Origin: Paenibacillus oenotherae
GTDB lineage: Bacteria > Bacillota > Bacilli > Paenibacillales > Paenibacillaceae
Length of the DNA stretch: 64,000 nt
Reading direction: 5' to 3'
NCBI RefSeq assembly: GCF_019443105.1
Contig: NZ_JAHZIJ010000002.1
Location: 62,001-126,000 of the forward strand
The notes beneath the pieces were generated by a model. That model was not told where the DNA came from. It was given only the letters and a program-made list of their open reading frames with translations, and ran no database searches. Both the position numbers and the translations under genes were made by a program. Of the stretch, positions 42,716 to 51,565 are shown piece by piece (positions within the stretch are counted from its first letter, which is position 1; every line of letters starts with the position of its first letter).

Positions 42716-44950
42716 CTAATGACCCTGAATCAGACGGGTATAGTGTCCGTCCTTCTCCAGCAGCGAAGCATGTGTGCCGCGTTCTATAATTTTGCCGCGC
42801 GCCATTACGATAATCTCATCCGCATCTCTGATTGTGCTCAGCCGGTGCGCGACGATGACGCATGTCAGCCCTCTGCGCCGGAGACTGTCGTCTACCAATT
42901 TCTCCGTCGCAGGATCTAGCGCGCTCGTTGCCTCGTCCAGCACGACAATCGACGGATTGCCGGCAAGCGCGCGGGCAATCTCCAGACGTTGGCGCTGACC
43001 GCCGCTGAAGTTGCCGCCATTCTCCGAGATGACATGCTCATAGCCGCCGCTGCGCTCCGCAATATGATCGTGGATGGCTGCATCCTTGGCCGCCCGTATG
43101 ACGTCAATCTCGGGAATCGTTGCGTCCCAGAACGTAATATTGTCCTTGATCGTCCCCTCCAGCAGCACAATATCCTGATCGACGACAGCCAATGAATTGC
43201 CGATTCGGCTGCGGGGAATCTGCTCCCTCCGCTGGTCATCGAACAGAATGTCGCCGGACCAGGGCTCGTAGATCCCGGCAATAAGCTTGGCGATCGTTGA
43301 TTTCCCGCTCCCTGAGCCGCCGATCAGCGCCACCCGCATGCCGGGCTTAATAGAGAGGGAGAACCCGTCAATAAGCGGCGGCTCCAGCTTGTTGTAGCCG
43401 TATGTCAAGTTCACAATCTCAATATGGCCGGACAGCTTGGCTGTGCCGGATTGTCCCGCTCCAGGAGCTTCAGAAGCCGCAAAAGCTGCATGCTCACCAC
43501 CAGCAGCGGCATGCTCATCCAGTGCGAAGGGCAGTGCGCTATTAACCTGGCTGTCCTGGAAATGGCGGTCAATAGGGTATTGCAGCACATCATCAAGCCG
43601 CTTCATGCTCCCCCCGGCTTCCTGAACGGTACCCGCGAGCTTGACCATCTCGTTGACGGGATTGCTGAAGCTTGCAGCTAAACTCTGGAAAGCGACCAGC
43701 GTTCCGATCGTCAGCAATCCATCCATCACCTGGAATCCGCCGATGACCAGAATGGCTACCGTGCCCATGCTTGTCAGCAGAGCAGGAACGGCGGTCAGAA
43801 ACTGATTGGATACGCCGAATTGCTGCGTGGAATTCATCAGTTTCCCCTGATGTCCCGACCACTTCACAAAAAAATCAGCTTCCGAGCTGTTCGATTTCAA
43901 TGTCTCAATAATTTGCAGCCCGTTCATGGATACACCTTGCATTTTGCCGGTTTCCTGAAGCAAGCGCTGATTCTGGTCATTGCGCCTGCGGGTGATCAAT
44001 CTCATGAACAGCAGATTCAGCAGCGATGCCCCTACGACGATTCCCGTCAGTACGATGCTGTACTGCAGCATCAGGAACAGGTAGAACACAATCATGACGC
44101 AATTCAGCACAGCTACAGCCAGCTGCCCCGACAGCAATTGCGCCACCCGGTCGTTAATGGCCACCCTGGATGCGATATCTCCGCTATAGCGCTGGGAGAA
44201 AAATTCGATGGGCAGCCGCAGCACATGCCAGAAGAACCGGCTGGATGAACTGAGCGCCAGCTTCATCTCAAGCCTGAGCAAGTAATACCGCTGCAGCCAT
44301 GTCAGTCCGGCCCGCAGCAGAGCCGTCAAGGCCATCCCGACTAGCAAAGGCATAAGCCAATGCTGCGATTGGCCGAGCAGCACATGATCGATGAAGATTT
44401 TGCTGAATACAGGAATGACAAGACCTGGAATAACGAGCAGCAGTCCTGCAAGCACAGCGAATGACAGCGCCGATTCCGAGCCTTTAATTCTGCTCGACAA
44501 TGAAGCCACAATACTCGGCCGCTTCCCTCTGCGTACATATTCCGGCCCCGGCTTGGCGACGATAACGACGCCAGTGAACGACTGGTCGAACTCCTCATAA
44601 GTGATTTCCCTGGGCCCGGTCGCCGGATCATTCAGATATACGCGGTCATTATGTATGCCTTCCAATACGACAAAATGATTGAAATTCCAATGGATTATGA
44701 GCGGCCACTGCATCGTTCTCAGGTCTTCCGGATTTTTCCGGTACCCCTTGGCCTCCATCCCGTATTTGCGGGCCGCCTTCAGCAGATTGCTGGCTTTGCT
44801 GCCGTCGCGGGAAACACCGCATTCAATGCGCAGTTCCTCCAATGGGATGAAGCTTCTGTAATGGGCCAGCACAATTGCCAGAGAGGCTGCTCCGCATTCC
44901 ACGGCCTCCATTTGAAGCACTGTCGGCGTCTTCACTCTTCTCAAAGCCAC
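42716..44950 (-). CDS. NHLM-type peptidase-containing ABC transporter (C39)
   Basis: 744 residues. N-terminal C39 peptidase with Cys19 (VECGAAS), His92 (HWNFNHFVVLEG) and Asp108 (NDPATG), then six helices and an ATPase (GGSGSGKST, FSGGQRQRLEIARALA, LDEATSALD). It cuts precursors after double glycine and exports the core. The GTG at 44950 (VALRRVKTPTVLQ) gives the family-like N-terminus and is preceded by GGGAGG; a GTG at 44962 is possible. An Ala/Gly/His-rich insert (HAAAGGEHAAFAASEAPG) lies between the membrane and ATPase domains. Confidence 0.95.
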   Translation of the reverse strand: MALRRVKTPTVLQMEAVECGAASLAIVLAHYRSFIPLEELRIECGVSRDGSKASNLLKAARKYGMEAKGYRKNPEDLRTMQWPLIIHWNFNHFVVLEGIHNDRVYLNDPATGPREITYEEFDQSFTGVVIVAKPGPEYVRRGKRPSIVASLSSRIKGSESALSFAVLAGLLLVIPGLVIPVFSKIFIDHVLLGQSQHWLMPLLVGMALTALLRAGLTWLQRYYLLRLEMKLALSSSSRFFWHVLRLPIEFFSQRYSGDIASRVAINDRVAQLLSGQLAVAVLNCVMIVFYLFLMLQYSIVLTGIVVGASLLNLLFMRLITRRRNDQNQRLLQETGKMQGVSMNGLQIIETLKSNSSEADFFVKWSGHQGKLMNSTQQFGVSNQFLTAVPALLTSMGTVAILVIGGFQVMDGLLTIGTLVAFQSLAASFSNPVNEMVKLAGTVQEAGGSMKRLDDVLQYPIDRHFQDSQVNSALPFALDEHAAAGGEHAAFAASEAPGAGQSGTAKLSGHIEIVNLTYGYNKLEPPLIDGFSLSIKPGMRVALIGGSGSGKSTIAKLIAGIYEPWSGDILFDDQRREQIPRSRIGNSLAVVDQDIVLLEGTIKDNITFWDATIPEIDVIRAAKDAAIHDHIAERSGGYEHVISENGGNFSGGQRQRLEIARALAGNPSIVVLDEATSALDPATEKLVDDSLRRRGLTCVIVAHRLSTIRDADEIIVMARGKIIERGTHASLLEKDGHYTRLIQGH

Positions 44951-44968
44951 TTGCCCGCTCACCTCCCG

Positions 44969-45928
44969 TTATTTGAATTGCGGAATAATAGAAGCTATTG
45001 GACGTTCAGAGCTGACCGTAATGGCTCCATTCACAATCGTCCCACTATTCAATCGCACCGGCGGTCCCTCCTCGGTCGTCCATTTGTACCCGCTGAATGT
45101 TGCGTTGTCCGGCGCAAGATTCACCCGCACCTCCAGCGAGACACCTTCCGCAGCCATCTGCTGGACCAGCCCTTCATTGCCGAGTGTGGCCATCATCCCT
45201 TGCAGAGTGACAGGGAATTCCGATACAGACACCACTTGTCCGATCAGCGAGCCATGCTCCTCGCGGTTAATCGAGCTTGGCGAGATGCGCACATCCATAC
45301 CGGGCAGCAGCTGCTTGCCCTGATGAACCGGCACATACATGACCGCGATCAATTCGTCTGTCAGCACCCCATGCGTTTCCAGACGAACGATGGATGATCC
45401 GCTGCCGATATGGGTTCCCTGACTGGCGATAACTTCAATAACCTTGCCCGTGTAGGGACTTATTACTTTGGAGGCATACTCATAATCAGCCAATAATTGC
45501 CGCAGCTGCTGCTCCAGGGCGGCCAGCTCATTACTGTTTTGCCCGCCATCCGGGGTAGCAGCACCTGCAAGAGCGGCAATCGACCTTTTCGTTCCCTTGA
45601 TCTGCTCCAGCAATTCCGGCTGCTCGATCCAGGCGATGACATCGCCTCTCTTCACTGTGTCGTGCTCGACTACCCGAATGTTGGAGATGGAGCCCGCTGA
45701 CGATGCATGGACCGTCTTCAATCCGCCGGGACGGATGAGAACCCCCTGTCCGCTCACCTTCGTTGACATCGTTCCGAATATTCCCCAGTATAAAGCGGTT
45801 GCAATCAGCAGGCCGATTCCGCATAATGCCAGCCATCCGCGCGGGGATGTGACACGCACCAGATTATCCAGCTGCTCGGGAGAAGACAGACGCTCAACCG
45901 ATACTTTGCGAAATACGTTGTTATTCAT
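44969..45928 (-). CDS. NHLM-type HlyD secretion protein
   Basis: 319 residues: one N-terminal membrane helix (~32-52), a biotinyl-lipoyl-like hairpin (GQGVLIRPGGLKTVHASSAGSISNI), a coiled coil and a beta-barrel part. Such adaptor proteins link the ABC exporter pair. Ribosome site GGGAGGTAGACG. The gene starts four bases after the lipoprotein stop and is followed directly by the C39 transporter. Confidence 0.93.
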   Translation of the reverse strand: MNNNVFRKVSVERLSSPEQLDNLVRVTSPRGWLALCGIGLLIATALYWGIFGTMSTKVSGQGVLIRPGGLKTVHASSAGSISNIRVVEHDTVKRGDVIAWIEQPELLEQIKGTKRSIAALAGAATPDGGQNSNELAALEQQLRQLLADYEYASKVISPYTGKVIEVIASQGTHIGSGSSIVRLETHGVLTDELIAVMYVPVHQGKQLLPGMDVRISPSSINREEHGSLIGQVVSVSEFPVTLQGMMATLGNEGLVQQMAAEGVSLEVRVNLAPDNATFSGYKWTTEEGPPVRLNSGTIVNGAITVSSERPIASIIPQFK

Positions 45929-45931
45929 CGT

Positions 45932-47110
45932 CTACCTCCCTTCTTCCAGAGCCAAATAATTATAAACGCCATTGTGCAGCTTCTTCATCACAATGCTCAT
46001 CTCATTCACATCGCCACTGGCGGAGAATGAGCGGGAGCCTGCCGCACCCTTCCATTGCTTCAGACCGGCTAGCTGGTTGGCGATTTCCTCGGGACTGCGC
46101 GAGCCTGCTCCTTCAATGGCTTGGGCCAGCAGCTTCAGCGAGTCGTATGCCTGTGCCGCCCATTTGCCTGGCTCCACCCCGTATTTGGCTTTGAACTGCT
46201 GTTTGAACCTTTCATTGGCCACCGATTTCTCATTCGGATTATATACGGAAGCGGCGACAGTACCCTCCACATCCTCTCCGGCTGCGGCAAATTCGGCAGA
46301 GTCAAGCGCATCCCCGCCAATAACCGGTGTATCCACCCCGGCAGCGCGAAGCTCTCTTATGAAGGCAATGCCGTCTGCAGCTGACGTTGCAACCAGAATA
46401 AGCTCGCAATCAAGCGCCGCCCATTTGTCAGCGATCCTCCTTACATCGGAGGCTTCCTTGAATCCTGTCAGGCGGTCCACGATTCGCAGCCTCGATTTGC
46501 CGGCCTGATCCTCGAAGGAATTAGCCAATCCTCTTCCGTACTCATCGTCGGTATAATAGATGGCAATATTCCGGTACTTGGCGTCAGCCGCATACAAGGC
46601 GAGAGCCTGCCCCAATTGATCGTCATTCGGTATGTTGCGGAATATATGCGAGCTGTTCATGCTGGTTAACTTGGTCGAAGTGGATGCCGGCGACAGCAGC
46701 AAAATTCCGGCATGGTCGTAAATACGCGATGCGGGAATTGTAACCGTTGAGCTGCGGTGGCCGATTACGGCGGTAACGGAATTATTCTCGGCGAATTGCC
46801 GGGCAATTGCCATTCCCTTGGTGACAGAGCCTTCATCATCCTCTTCAATGAGACGGATGGTTTTACCGCCCAGAACACCATTCTGGTTCACTTCCTCAAG
46901 AGCAAGCTGAAGCCCTTCGCGGAACTGATCGTTGCGCTGGGAGAAGGGCCAGACAACGCCAACAACCACTTCATCCGATTGACCCTGAAGCTCCTTTTCC
47001 CGCAACTGATCTGGCGCAAGATCAGCTGAGCATCCCGAGATAACTGCGATCATCGCAATCGCAACAACTTTCCAAAGCGCCATTCGACAAGAATGGACAA
47101 ACATTTTCAT
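45932..47110 (-). CDS. LivJ-type substrate-binding lipoprotein
   Basis: 392 residues; lipobox VISGC, then a PBP type I domain (VGVVWPFSQRNDQFREGLQLALEEVNQNGVLGGK, IGHRSSTVTIPASRIYD) as in branched-chain amino acid receptors. No Liv permease is present. As first gene of the exporter operon and divergent from the response regulator, it could sense a ligand, protect against the product, or chaperone it at the surface. Some antimicrobial-peptide loci carry such orphan receptors; the role here is inference. Confidence 0.85.
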   Translation of the reverse strand: MKMFVHSCRMALWKVVAIAMIAVISGCSADLAPDQLREKELQGQSDEVVVGVVWPFSQRNDQFREGLQLALEEVNQNGVLGGKTIRLIEEDDEGSVTKGMAIARQFAENNSVTAVIGHRSSTVTIPASRIYDHAGILLLSPASTSTKLTSMNSSHIFRNIPNDDQLGQALALYAADAKYRNIAIYYTDDEYGRGLANSFEDQAGKSRLRIVDRLTGFKEASDVRRIADKWAALDCELILVATSAADGIAFIRELRAAGVDTPVIGGDALDSAEFAAAGEDVEGTVAASVYNPNEKSVANERFKQQFKAKYGVEPGKWAAQAYDSLKLLAQAIEGAGSRSPEEIANQLAGLKQWKGAAGSRSFSASGDVNEMSIVMKKLHNGVYNYLALEEGR

Positions 47111-47165
47111 GCCCGAGAACTCCCTTCAGAACTGACTTTTACATGACTTTGCGTTTAACGTACTC

Positions 47166-47220
47166 ATTATAAGACAGCCCAAAATCATTAACCATCAAGC
47201 TAAACTGAAGTTAACCTCAA
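47166..47220 (-). promoter_or_regulatory. Exporter-operon promoter with 11-bp direct repeats
   Basis: Minus strand: TATAAT at 47171-47166 with a 17-base spacer to a poor -35 (TGGTTA, 47194-47189). Upstream, starting at that -35, are three 11-base units on the plus strand, TTAACCATCAA, GCTAAACTGAA, GTTAACCTCAA (47188-47220). A good -10, weak -35 and overlapping repeats are typical of promoters activated by OmpR-family proteins. The divergent regulator gene lies 120 bases away. Confidence 0.65.
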
Positions 47221-47336
47221 TTTAATTTAAAATTTTTGCAGCATAATCGACTTCCGCTTGTTTAAATGAGATAATTCTTTATAACAGTCATAATTTGTCG
47301 AAAAGACCGATTATCGCAAGAAGGAGCGGCGCAGGC

Positions 47337-48062
47337 ATGTCGAAGAAAACAATACTTGTCGTTGATGACGACAATGAGATCAATGAATTGCTCACCATGT
47401 CCCTGAAGCGTGAAGGATTCAACGTAGTATCCGCATTCCACGGCAATGTGGCGCTGGATTTGGCCCGCGAGCATTCGCCCGATCTGGTCCTGCTGGATGT
47501 TCTACTTCCCGGCCTGGACGGCTTCCAGATATGCAGCGAGCTTCGCAAAACGAGCAATGTGCCGATTCTGTTCCTGAGCTGCAAGGACGAGGATATTGAT
47601 AAAGTGCTGGGGCTGGGACTCGGGGGGGATGATTTCATCTCCAAGCCATTTAGTCCAATTGAGTTGATCGCCAGAGTGAAAGCGCACATAAGACGCAACT
47701 ATCTGCTGCACAAGCATGGGGTTGAGGCGGATCAGACTTTGCGCTATGACCGTCTTATTATTGAGCCCGCGACACATCGGGTACTTGTTGACGACAAGCC
47801 GATTGCCCTGTCGGCCAAGGAATTCAAGCTTCTGTTCCATCTCGCCAAGAATCCGAACAGAGTGTACAAGAATGAGCAGCTGTTCACGCTGCTATGGGAT
47901 GACGTACATATGGGCGATACACATACGGTCATGGTGCACATCTACAATCTGCGCAAAAAGCTGGAGGCAAATCCCGCCAAGCCGCATTATATCCATACGA
48001 TCCGCGGCGTTGGCTACAAGTTCAACGACAAGCCGATTGAAGCGGGAGATCAGCTGCACTAG
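47337..48062 (+). CDS. OmpR family response regulator
   Basis: 241 residues. Receiver domain (ILVVDDDNE; phospho-acceptor Asp in LVLLDVLLPG; Lys in FISKPFSP) and C-terminal winged helix (LSAKEFKLLFHLAKNPNRVYKNEQLF, HTVMVHIYNLRKKLE, IRGVGYKF). Start at 47337 follows AAGGAGCGG. It has no kinase gene beside it; the hybrid kinase at the far end of the locus is the natural candidate, or an unlinked one. It probably activates the precursor and exporter promoters. Confidence 0.93.
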   Translation: MSKKTILVVDDDNEINELLTMSLKREGFNVVSAFHGNVALDLAREHSPDLVLLDVLLPGLDGFQICSELRKTSNVPILFLSCKDEDIDKVLGLGLGGDDFISKPFSPIELIARVKAHIRRNYLLHKHGVEADQTLRYDRLIIEPATHRVLVDDKPIALSAKEFKLLFHLAKNPNRVYKNEQLFTLLWDDVHMGDTHTVMVHIYNLRKKLEANPAKPHYIHTIRGVGYKFNDKPIEAGDQLH

Positions 48063-48171
48063 CAGCACATCTCTCTTCGTTCAAGCCCAAGCCATTCAGG
48101 CTAAGCCGTTCAAGCCAAGCCCCGCACACTTGCGGCTCTACTTCCAATAGCAATCGAAACGACGTCAAACT

Positions 48172-48199
48172 GCCCTCATCTTAATAAGAAGATGAGGGC
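48172..48199 (+). terminator. Hairpin after the response regulator
   Basis: CCCTCATCTT pairs with AAGATGAGGG around AATAAG; the following TGTTATTGTTT is only a weak T tract. Confidence 0.7.
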
Positions 48200-48229
48200 T
48201 GTTATTGTTTCAAGCGGCTGAACTTGAGC

Positions 48230-48280
48230 TTGTACTTGCACTTCGCTTGTACTTGCACTTCGCTTGTACTTCACTTGCTA
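48230..48280. repeat. 17-bp short tandem repeat
   Basis: About 2.5 copies of CTTGTACTTGCACTTCG. No gene spans it. Confidence 0.7.
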
Positions 48281-48342
48281 TCGGCTGCAATATCGCCTAT
48301 GATTAATCATATAAAACCCATCGGTATAAAGGGGTAATGGAT

Positions 48343-48761
48343 ATGCATGAAGTACCTATGCGTTATGTGAAACCAATCAAACCGGGATCGTCCTGTTTGT
48401 TACTCTTTCCCTGATCCTGCAGCAGCCGTGGATATTAGCCGCATTATGGATCATTCAAGCGGCAGGACTCGCTTCCGCAGGAAAGCTCAACCTGTTCGTT
48501 CTCCTGACTAAACTTGTTCTGAGGGAGAAAGGCAAAGAAACGCAGGCCGTCGAGCTTCAACGCTTCAATAATGTGTTGGCCCTCCTATTCCTTACCTTGG
48601 CACTCCTCTCATTTGTGTTCGATTGGCCAATTGCTGGCTATGCCTTCACAGCTATGCTGTTGCTTGCCGCAAGCGCCGCATTGCTCGGTTATTGCATCGG
48701 CTGCACAATTTACTTCTGGTACAAGCAACTCCGCACAGGCAGAAAAATCGGCAAAACCTGA
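48343..48761 (+). pseudogene. DUF4395 membrane protein gene, frameshifted
   Basis: The reading frame that opens with ATG at 48343 (MHEVPMRYVK; ribosome site AAAGGGG) hits a stop after 23 codons. The next frame continues from about 48372 as TNQTGIVLFVTLSLILQQPW, through helices and FNNVLALLFLTLALLSFVFD, to GCTIYFWYKQLR, the usual content of DUF4395 proteins (about 140 residues, four helices). Adding one A to the GTGAAACC run near 48368-48374 joins the frames. Either a true single-base deletion or a sequencing error. Confidence 0.75.
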
Positions 48762-49024
48762 TTCATGCCATTCATGCTGAACGGTTGAATCCCTCTTTCC
48801 AAGGAAGCGGCTCAGTCAAAGGTGAATATTCCTGCGAATCTGCAGGCATATCGCTTGTTTCGGCTTGTTGAATACCGAATGCCTGCCAATGAGCAGGCAT
48901 TTTTTTGAAATTATTCCTTATCGGCACAATTCACCTCGTATTCCTGCATTTTCGCATGCTTTCTGCCTTCCACCGCTTATTTCTATCGAAATTCCTGCGC
49001 TTGCGCAGGCTTCCTTATCTGAAA
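48762..49024. other. Intergenic palindrome field
   Basis: No gene. Contains CCTGC-GAATCT-GCAGG (48831-48846), a longer AATGCCTGC/GCAGGCATT hairpin followed by T7 (48878-48907) that could act as a terminator, and CCTGCGC-TT-GCGCAGG (48994-49009). Confidence 0.7.
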
Positions 49025-49172
49025 AGGACATCGTCCTCTGCTATAGCCAATCCTTCTCTTCCTGCTGAGGACATCGTCCTCTGCTATAGCAATCCTTCTC
49101 TTCCTGCTGAGGACATCGTCCTCTGCTATAGCCAATCCTTCTCTTCCTGCTGAGAACATCGTCCTCTGCTAG
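49025..49172. repeat. 43-bp tandem repeat, ~3.5 copies
   Basis: Units start at 49025, 49068, 49110 and 49153. Each opens with the short palindrome AGGAC-ATC-GTCCT, then CTGCTATAGC. The last partial copy runs into the stop codon of the epimerase gene, so that gene's 3' end was formed or altered by the repeat. Confidence 0.85.
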
Positions 49173-50212
49173 GTTAATATTCCGAGTCTTTGCAGAAGCT
49201 CCTCTTCCGCTTTGTCATTACTAGGATTGGCCGAATCCGAATTCCGGTCATCCGGCATATTTCGGATTTCCCACTCGATTGTTCGCATAAGCGCATCCCT
49301 TCTCGAGACAATCTCTTCATAGCCTAGCTCTGCTCGAATTTTGACCGAATCTATCATTAATTGCTGTGTTGTATCAAGAGGTACGCGCAGATGATCAGGC
49401 AGAGTATCTCTCGGCAGGAGGATGATTTCTCCCTTCCAGGACAATAGTTCGCCTATTTCTCTAACAAAATCAATCATTGACGGTGCCGAAGATTCACCGA
49501 CATTGTAGATCTTTCCGATTGAGGAGCGGTTGACGGCAGCGGTCACAATAGCGTGCGCAACATTTTCAACATAGCCATGTGTCCAGTGCCATTCTGCAAA
49601 CGATTCATCCATAATGATATAGGGCCGATTATTCTTTAATTTCTTTAAATTGAGATAGGAAAGAAACCGATGCTGATAATCGCCAGGGCCATATACGGCT
49701 GGAAGTCTAACCATTGTAACTGCAAAAGCAGCCGTTCCCATGAGTATGCGCTCAACTACAATTTTTTCATACGTATTACACCAATCCGCGCCATCTTTCG
49801 CTGCGTCTTGATAGGGGTATAAGGTTTGGCGCAATGGAGAATGCTCGGTAATCGGTACTGGCTCCAGCGCTCCATTCTCCTTGCGATTGACCAATCCATA
49901 TGCCCTGTATACATCCTGGCTGCTAATCGCTACAACTCGGGGAGTTACTCCATTGAAAGCGTTGATCAGCTGCTCGGCATCTTTCTCTGTTGAAGCAATC
50001 ATGTCGATAACAACATCGGGTGCAAATCGTGCAAATTCGTTAACAAATTGATGCATCTCAGATCGAGCGCCCAATATGTGCCGCACCGATTCCGGCAGAT
50101 CTGCGTTCGTCTCGCCGCGATGATAGACGACCACTTCATGACCCATCCCTACGAGTTGTTTCACTACATAAGGGCCGATAAATGAGGTACCTCCAATAAT
50201 AAGTATACGCAT
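49169..50212 (-). CDS. NAD-dependent epimerase/dehydratase family protein
   Basis: 347 residues, extended SDR. N-terminal MRILIIGGTSFIGPYVV binds NAD(P); VVAISSQDVYRAYG gives the Ser region. The catalytic Tyr segment reads CNTYEKIVVE, lacking Lys four residues after Tyr, so classical epimerase chemistry is doubtful. VRLPAVYGPGDYQHRFL and HGYVENVAHAIV match the family's substrate part. Start at 50212 follows AAGAGGCG. Single gene, role unknown. Confidence 0.82.
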   Translation of the reverse strand: MRILIIGGTSFIGPYVVKQLVGMGHEVVVYHRGETNADLPESVRHILGARSEMHQFVNEFARFAPDVVIDMIASTEKDAEQLINAFNGVTPRVVAISSQDVYRAYGLVNRKENGALEPVPITEHSPLRQTLYPYQDAAKDGADWCNTYEKIVVERILMGTAAFAVTMVRLPAVYGPGDYQHRFLSYLNLKKLKNNRPYIIMDESFAEWHWTHGYVENVAHAIVTAAVNRSSIGKIYNVGESSAPSMIDFVREIGELLSWKGEIILLPRDTLPDHLRVPLDTTQQLMIDSVKIRAELGYEEIVSRRDALMRTIEWEIRNMPDDRNSDSANPSNDKAEEELLQRLGILT

Positions 50213-50403
50213 ATGCGCCTCTTTTCCAGATAATTTCCTGTCCATACTCCAATTCTCTTAAAATCGTCAATGATAAAAGTGAATCAACTCTACCATTTTT
50301 ATACATATTTTGCACATCCGATATTTTTATTATAACGGCTTTAATTTCTTCATTACATAATCAGGCATGGTGCGGAACTGTTTCGTCGGTCTGTAATTAT
50401 AAA

Positions 50404-50444
50404 TTGACGATATTATTATCATAGGTTACTATTAACATATGTTA
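50404..50444 (+). promoter_or_regulatory. Promoter and operator of the PadR gene
   Basis: TTGACG (50404-50409), 17-base spacer, TACTAT (50427-50432), then the perfect palindrome TAACATATGTTA (50433-50444) over the start of transcription. PadR proteins bind such AT-rich inverted repeats and usually repress themselves. Confidence 0.7.
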
Positions 50445-50464
50445 TCTATGAAGAGGTGAAGCCG

Positions 50465-51379
50465 ATGTCAATAAATTTTGCAATTCTGGGCATATTGAGC
50501 TGTCAATCTGTAACGGGCTATGATTTGAAGAAAATCATTCAGGAGTCGCCGTTTATGCACTGGTCCGGGAACAATAATCAGATCTATAAAGCGCTTCTCC
50601 AGTTGCATGATGAGGGGTTTGTTACGAATGTGGTGCAGCATCAGGAGAGTTCTCCGTCGAAGAAGATCTACACCATCACTGCTGAAGGGATGGCCGAGCT
50701 GACAAAGTGGATCGTGTCCGCTCCCGAACCGCCTGAGTTCAAGAGGACATTTCTGATCCAGCTCGCCTGGGGGGATGTGCTGAGCACAGACCAATTAAAT
50801 GCGCTGCTCATGAGCTATGAGAATGAGCTCCGGTTGCAGATTCTGCTGCATGAGGAGAAGAAGCGCAGAGGCACATTGTCTCCAGAGCGCACCGCCAGAG
50901 AAGCCTATATCTGGAATGAAATTCATGACCATGTTATATCGACTTACAATTATGAATGTAGCTGGGTTCAAAAGCTGCGCAGGGAGCTGTGCCCATTAAC
51001 AGAGGAGGAAACTAAAATGCAGGTTCAAGTTATCGAGAAAAATGAGGCGAAATATATTCAATATGCTTCGGCAGAGACGCCGATTCGATCCGAACAGGAT
51101 GCGCTGGATCTTATTGCCGCCTGCTTTGAGAATGATGCCTATCTGATCATGCTTCATGCCGAAGCGCTGTCTGACGATTTTCTCAAGCTGAGTACAGGAT
51201 TGGCTGGACAGGTGCTGCAAAAGCTTGTCAACTATCGCATTAAGACAGCGGCTGTTATTACGGATGAACTTCGAATCAAGGGCCGATTCAAAGAATTGCT
51301 GGCCGAATCCAACAAACGCAATGATTTCAGAGTGTTCGGCAGCATAGTAGAAGCCGAGGACTGGCTGTTGGGGGGATAG
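50465..51379 (+). CDS. PadR family regulator fused to DUF4180
   Basis: 304 residues. Residues 1-~175 are a PadR repressor (FAILGILSCQSVTGYDLKKIIQ, IYKALLQLHDEGFV, then the Vir_act_alpha C-terminal helices). Residues ~180-304 are a DUF4180 domain (EQDALDLIAACFENDAYLIMLHAEALSDDFLKLSTGLAGQVLQK; FRVFGSIVEAEDWL). DUF4180 usually exists as a separate protein, so here the sensor may be built in. Start at 50465 follows AAGAGGTGAAG. Confidence 0.88.
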   Translation: MSINFAILGILSCQSVTGYDLKKIIQESPFMHWSGNNNQIYKALLQLHDEGFVTNVVQHQESSPSKKIYTITAEGMAELTKWIVSAPEPPEFKRTFLIQLAWGDVLSTDQLNALLMSYENELRLQILLHEEKKRRGTLSPERTAREAYIWNEIHDHVISTYNYECSWVQKLRRELCPLTEEETKMQVQVIEKNEAKYIQYASAETPIRSEQDALDLIAACFENDAYLIMLHAEALSDDFLKLSTGLAGQVLQKLVNYRIKTAAVITDELRIKGRFKELLAESNKRNDFRVFGSIVEAEDWLLGG

Positions 51380-51472
51380 GTTGGCTGTTGGGGAGATAGA
51401 TTGGTCAACATATGGAGCAATTCAGTAAACCAGATGTGGAAATATCCGCTCCCGCTTTGTATGTAGTTTAAA

Positions 51473-51515
51473 AGAACCTTCAACTCCACTTTATTAGTGG
51501 CATGAAGGTTCTTTG
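51473..51515 (+). terminator. Terminator after the PadR gene
   Basis: AGAACCTTCA pairs with TGAAGGTTCT around an inner CCAC/GTGG stem, followed by TTTG. Confidence 0.8.
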
Positions 51516-51565
51516 TATATTTCTTTGGGAGTGACCCGCCCGGTTTACCCTAGGGTACAGCCCCC

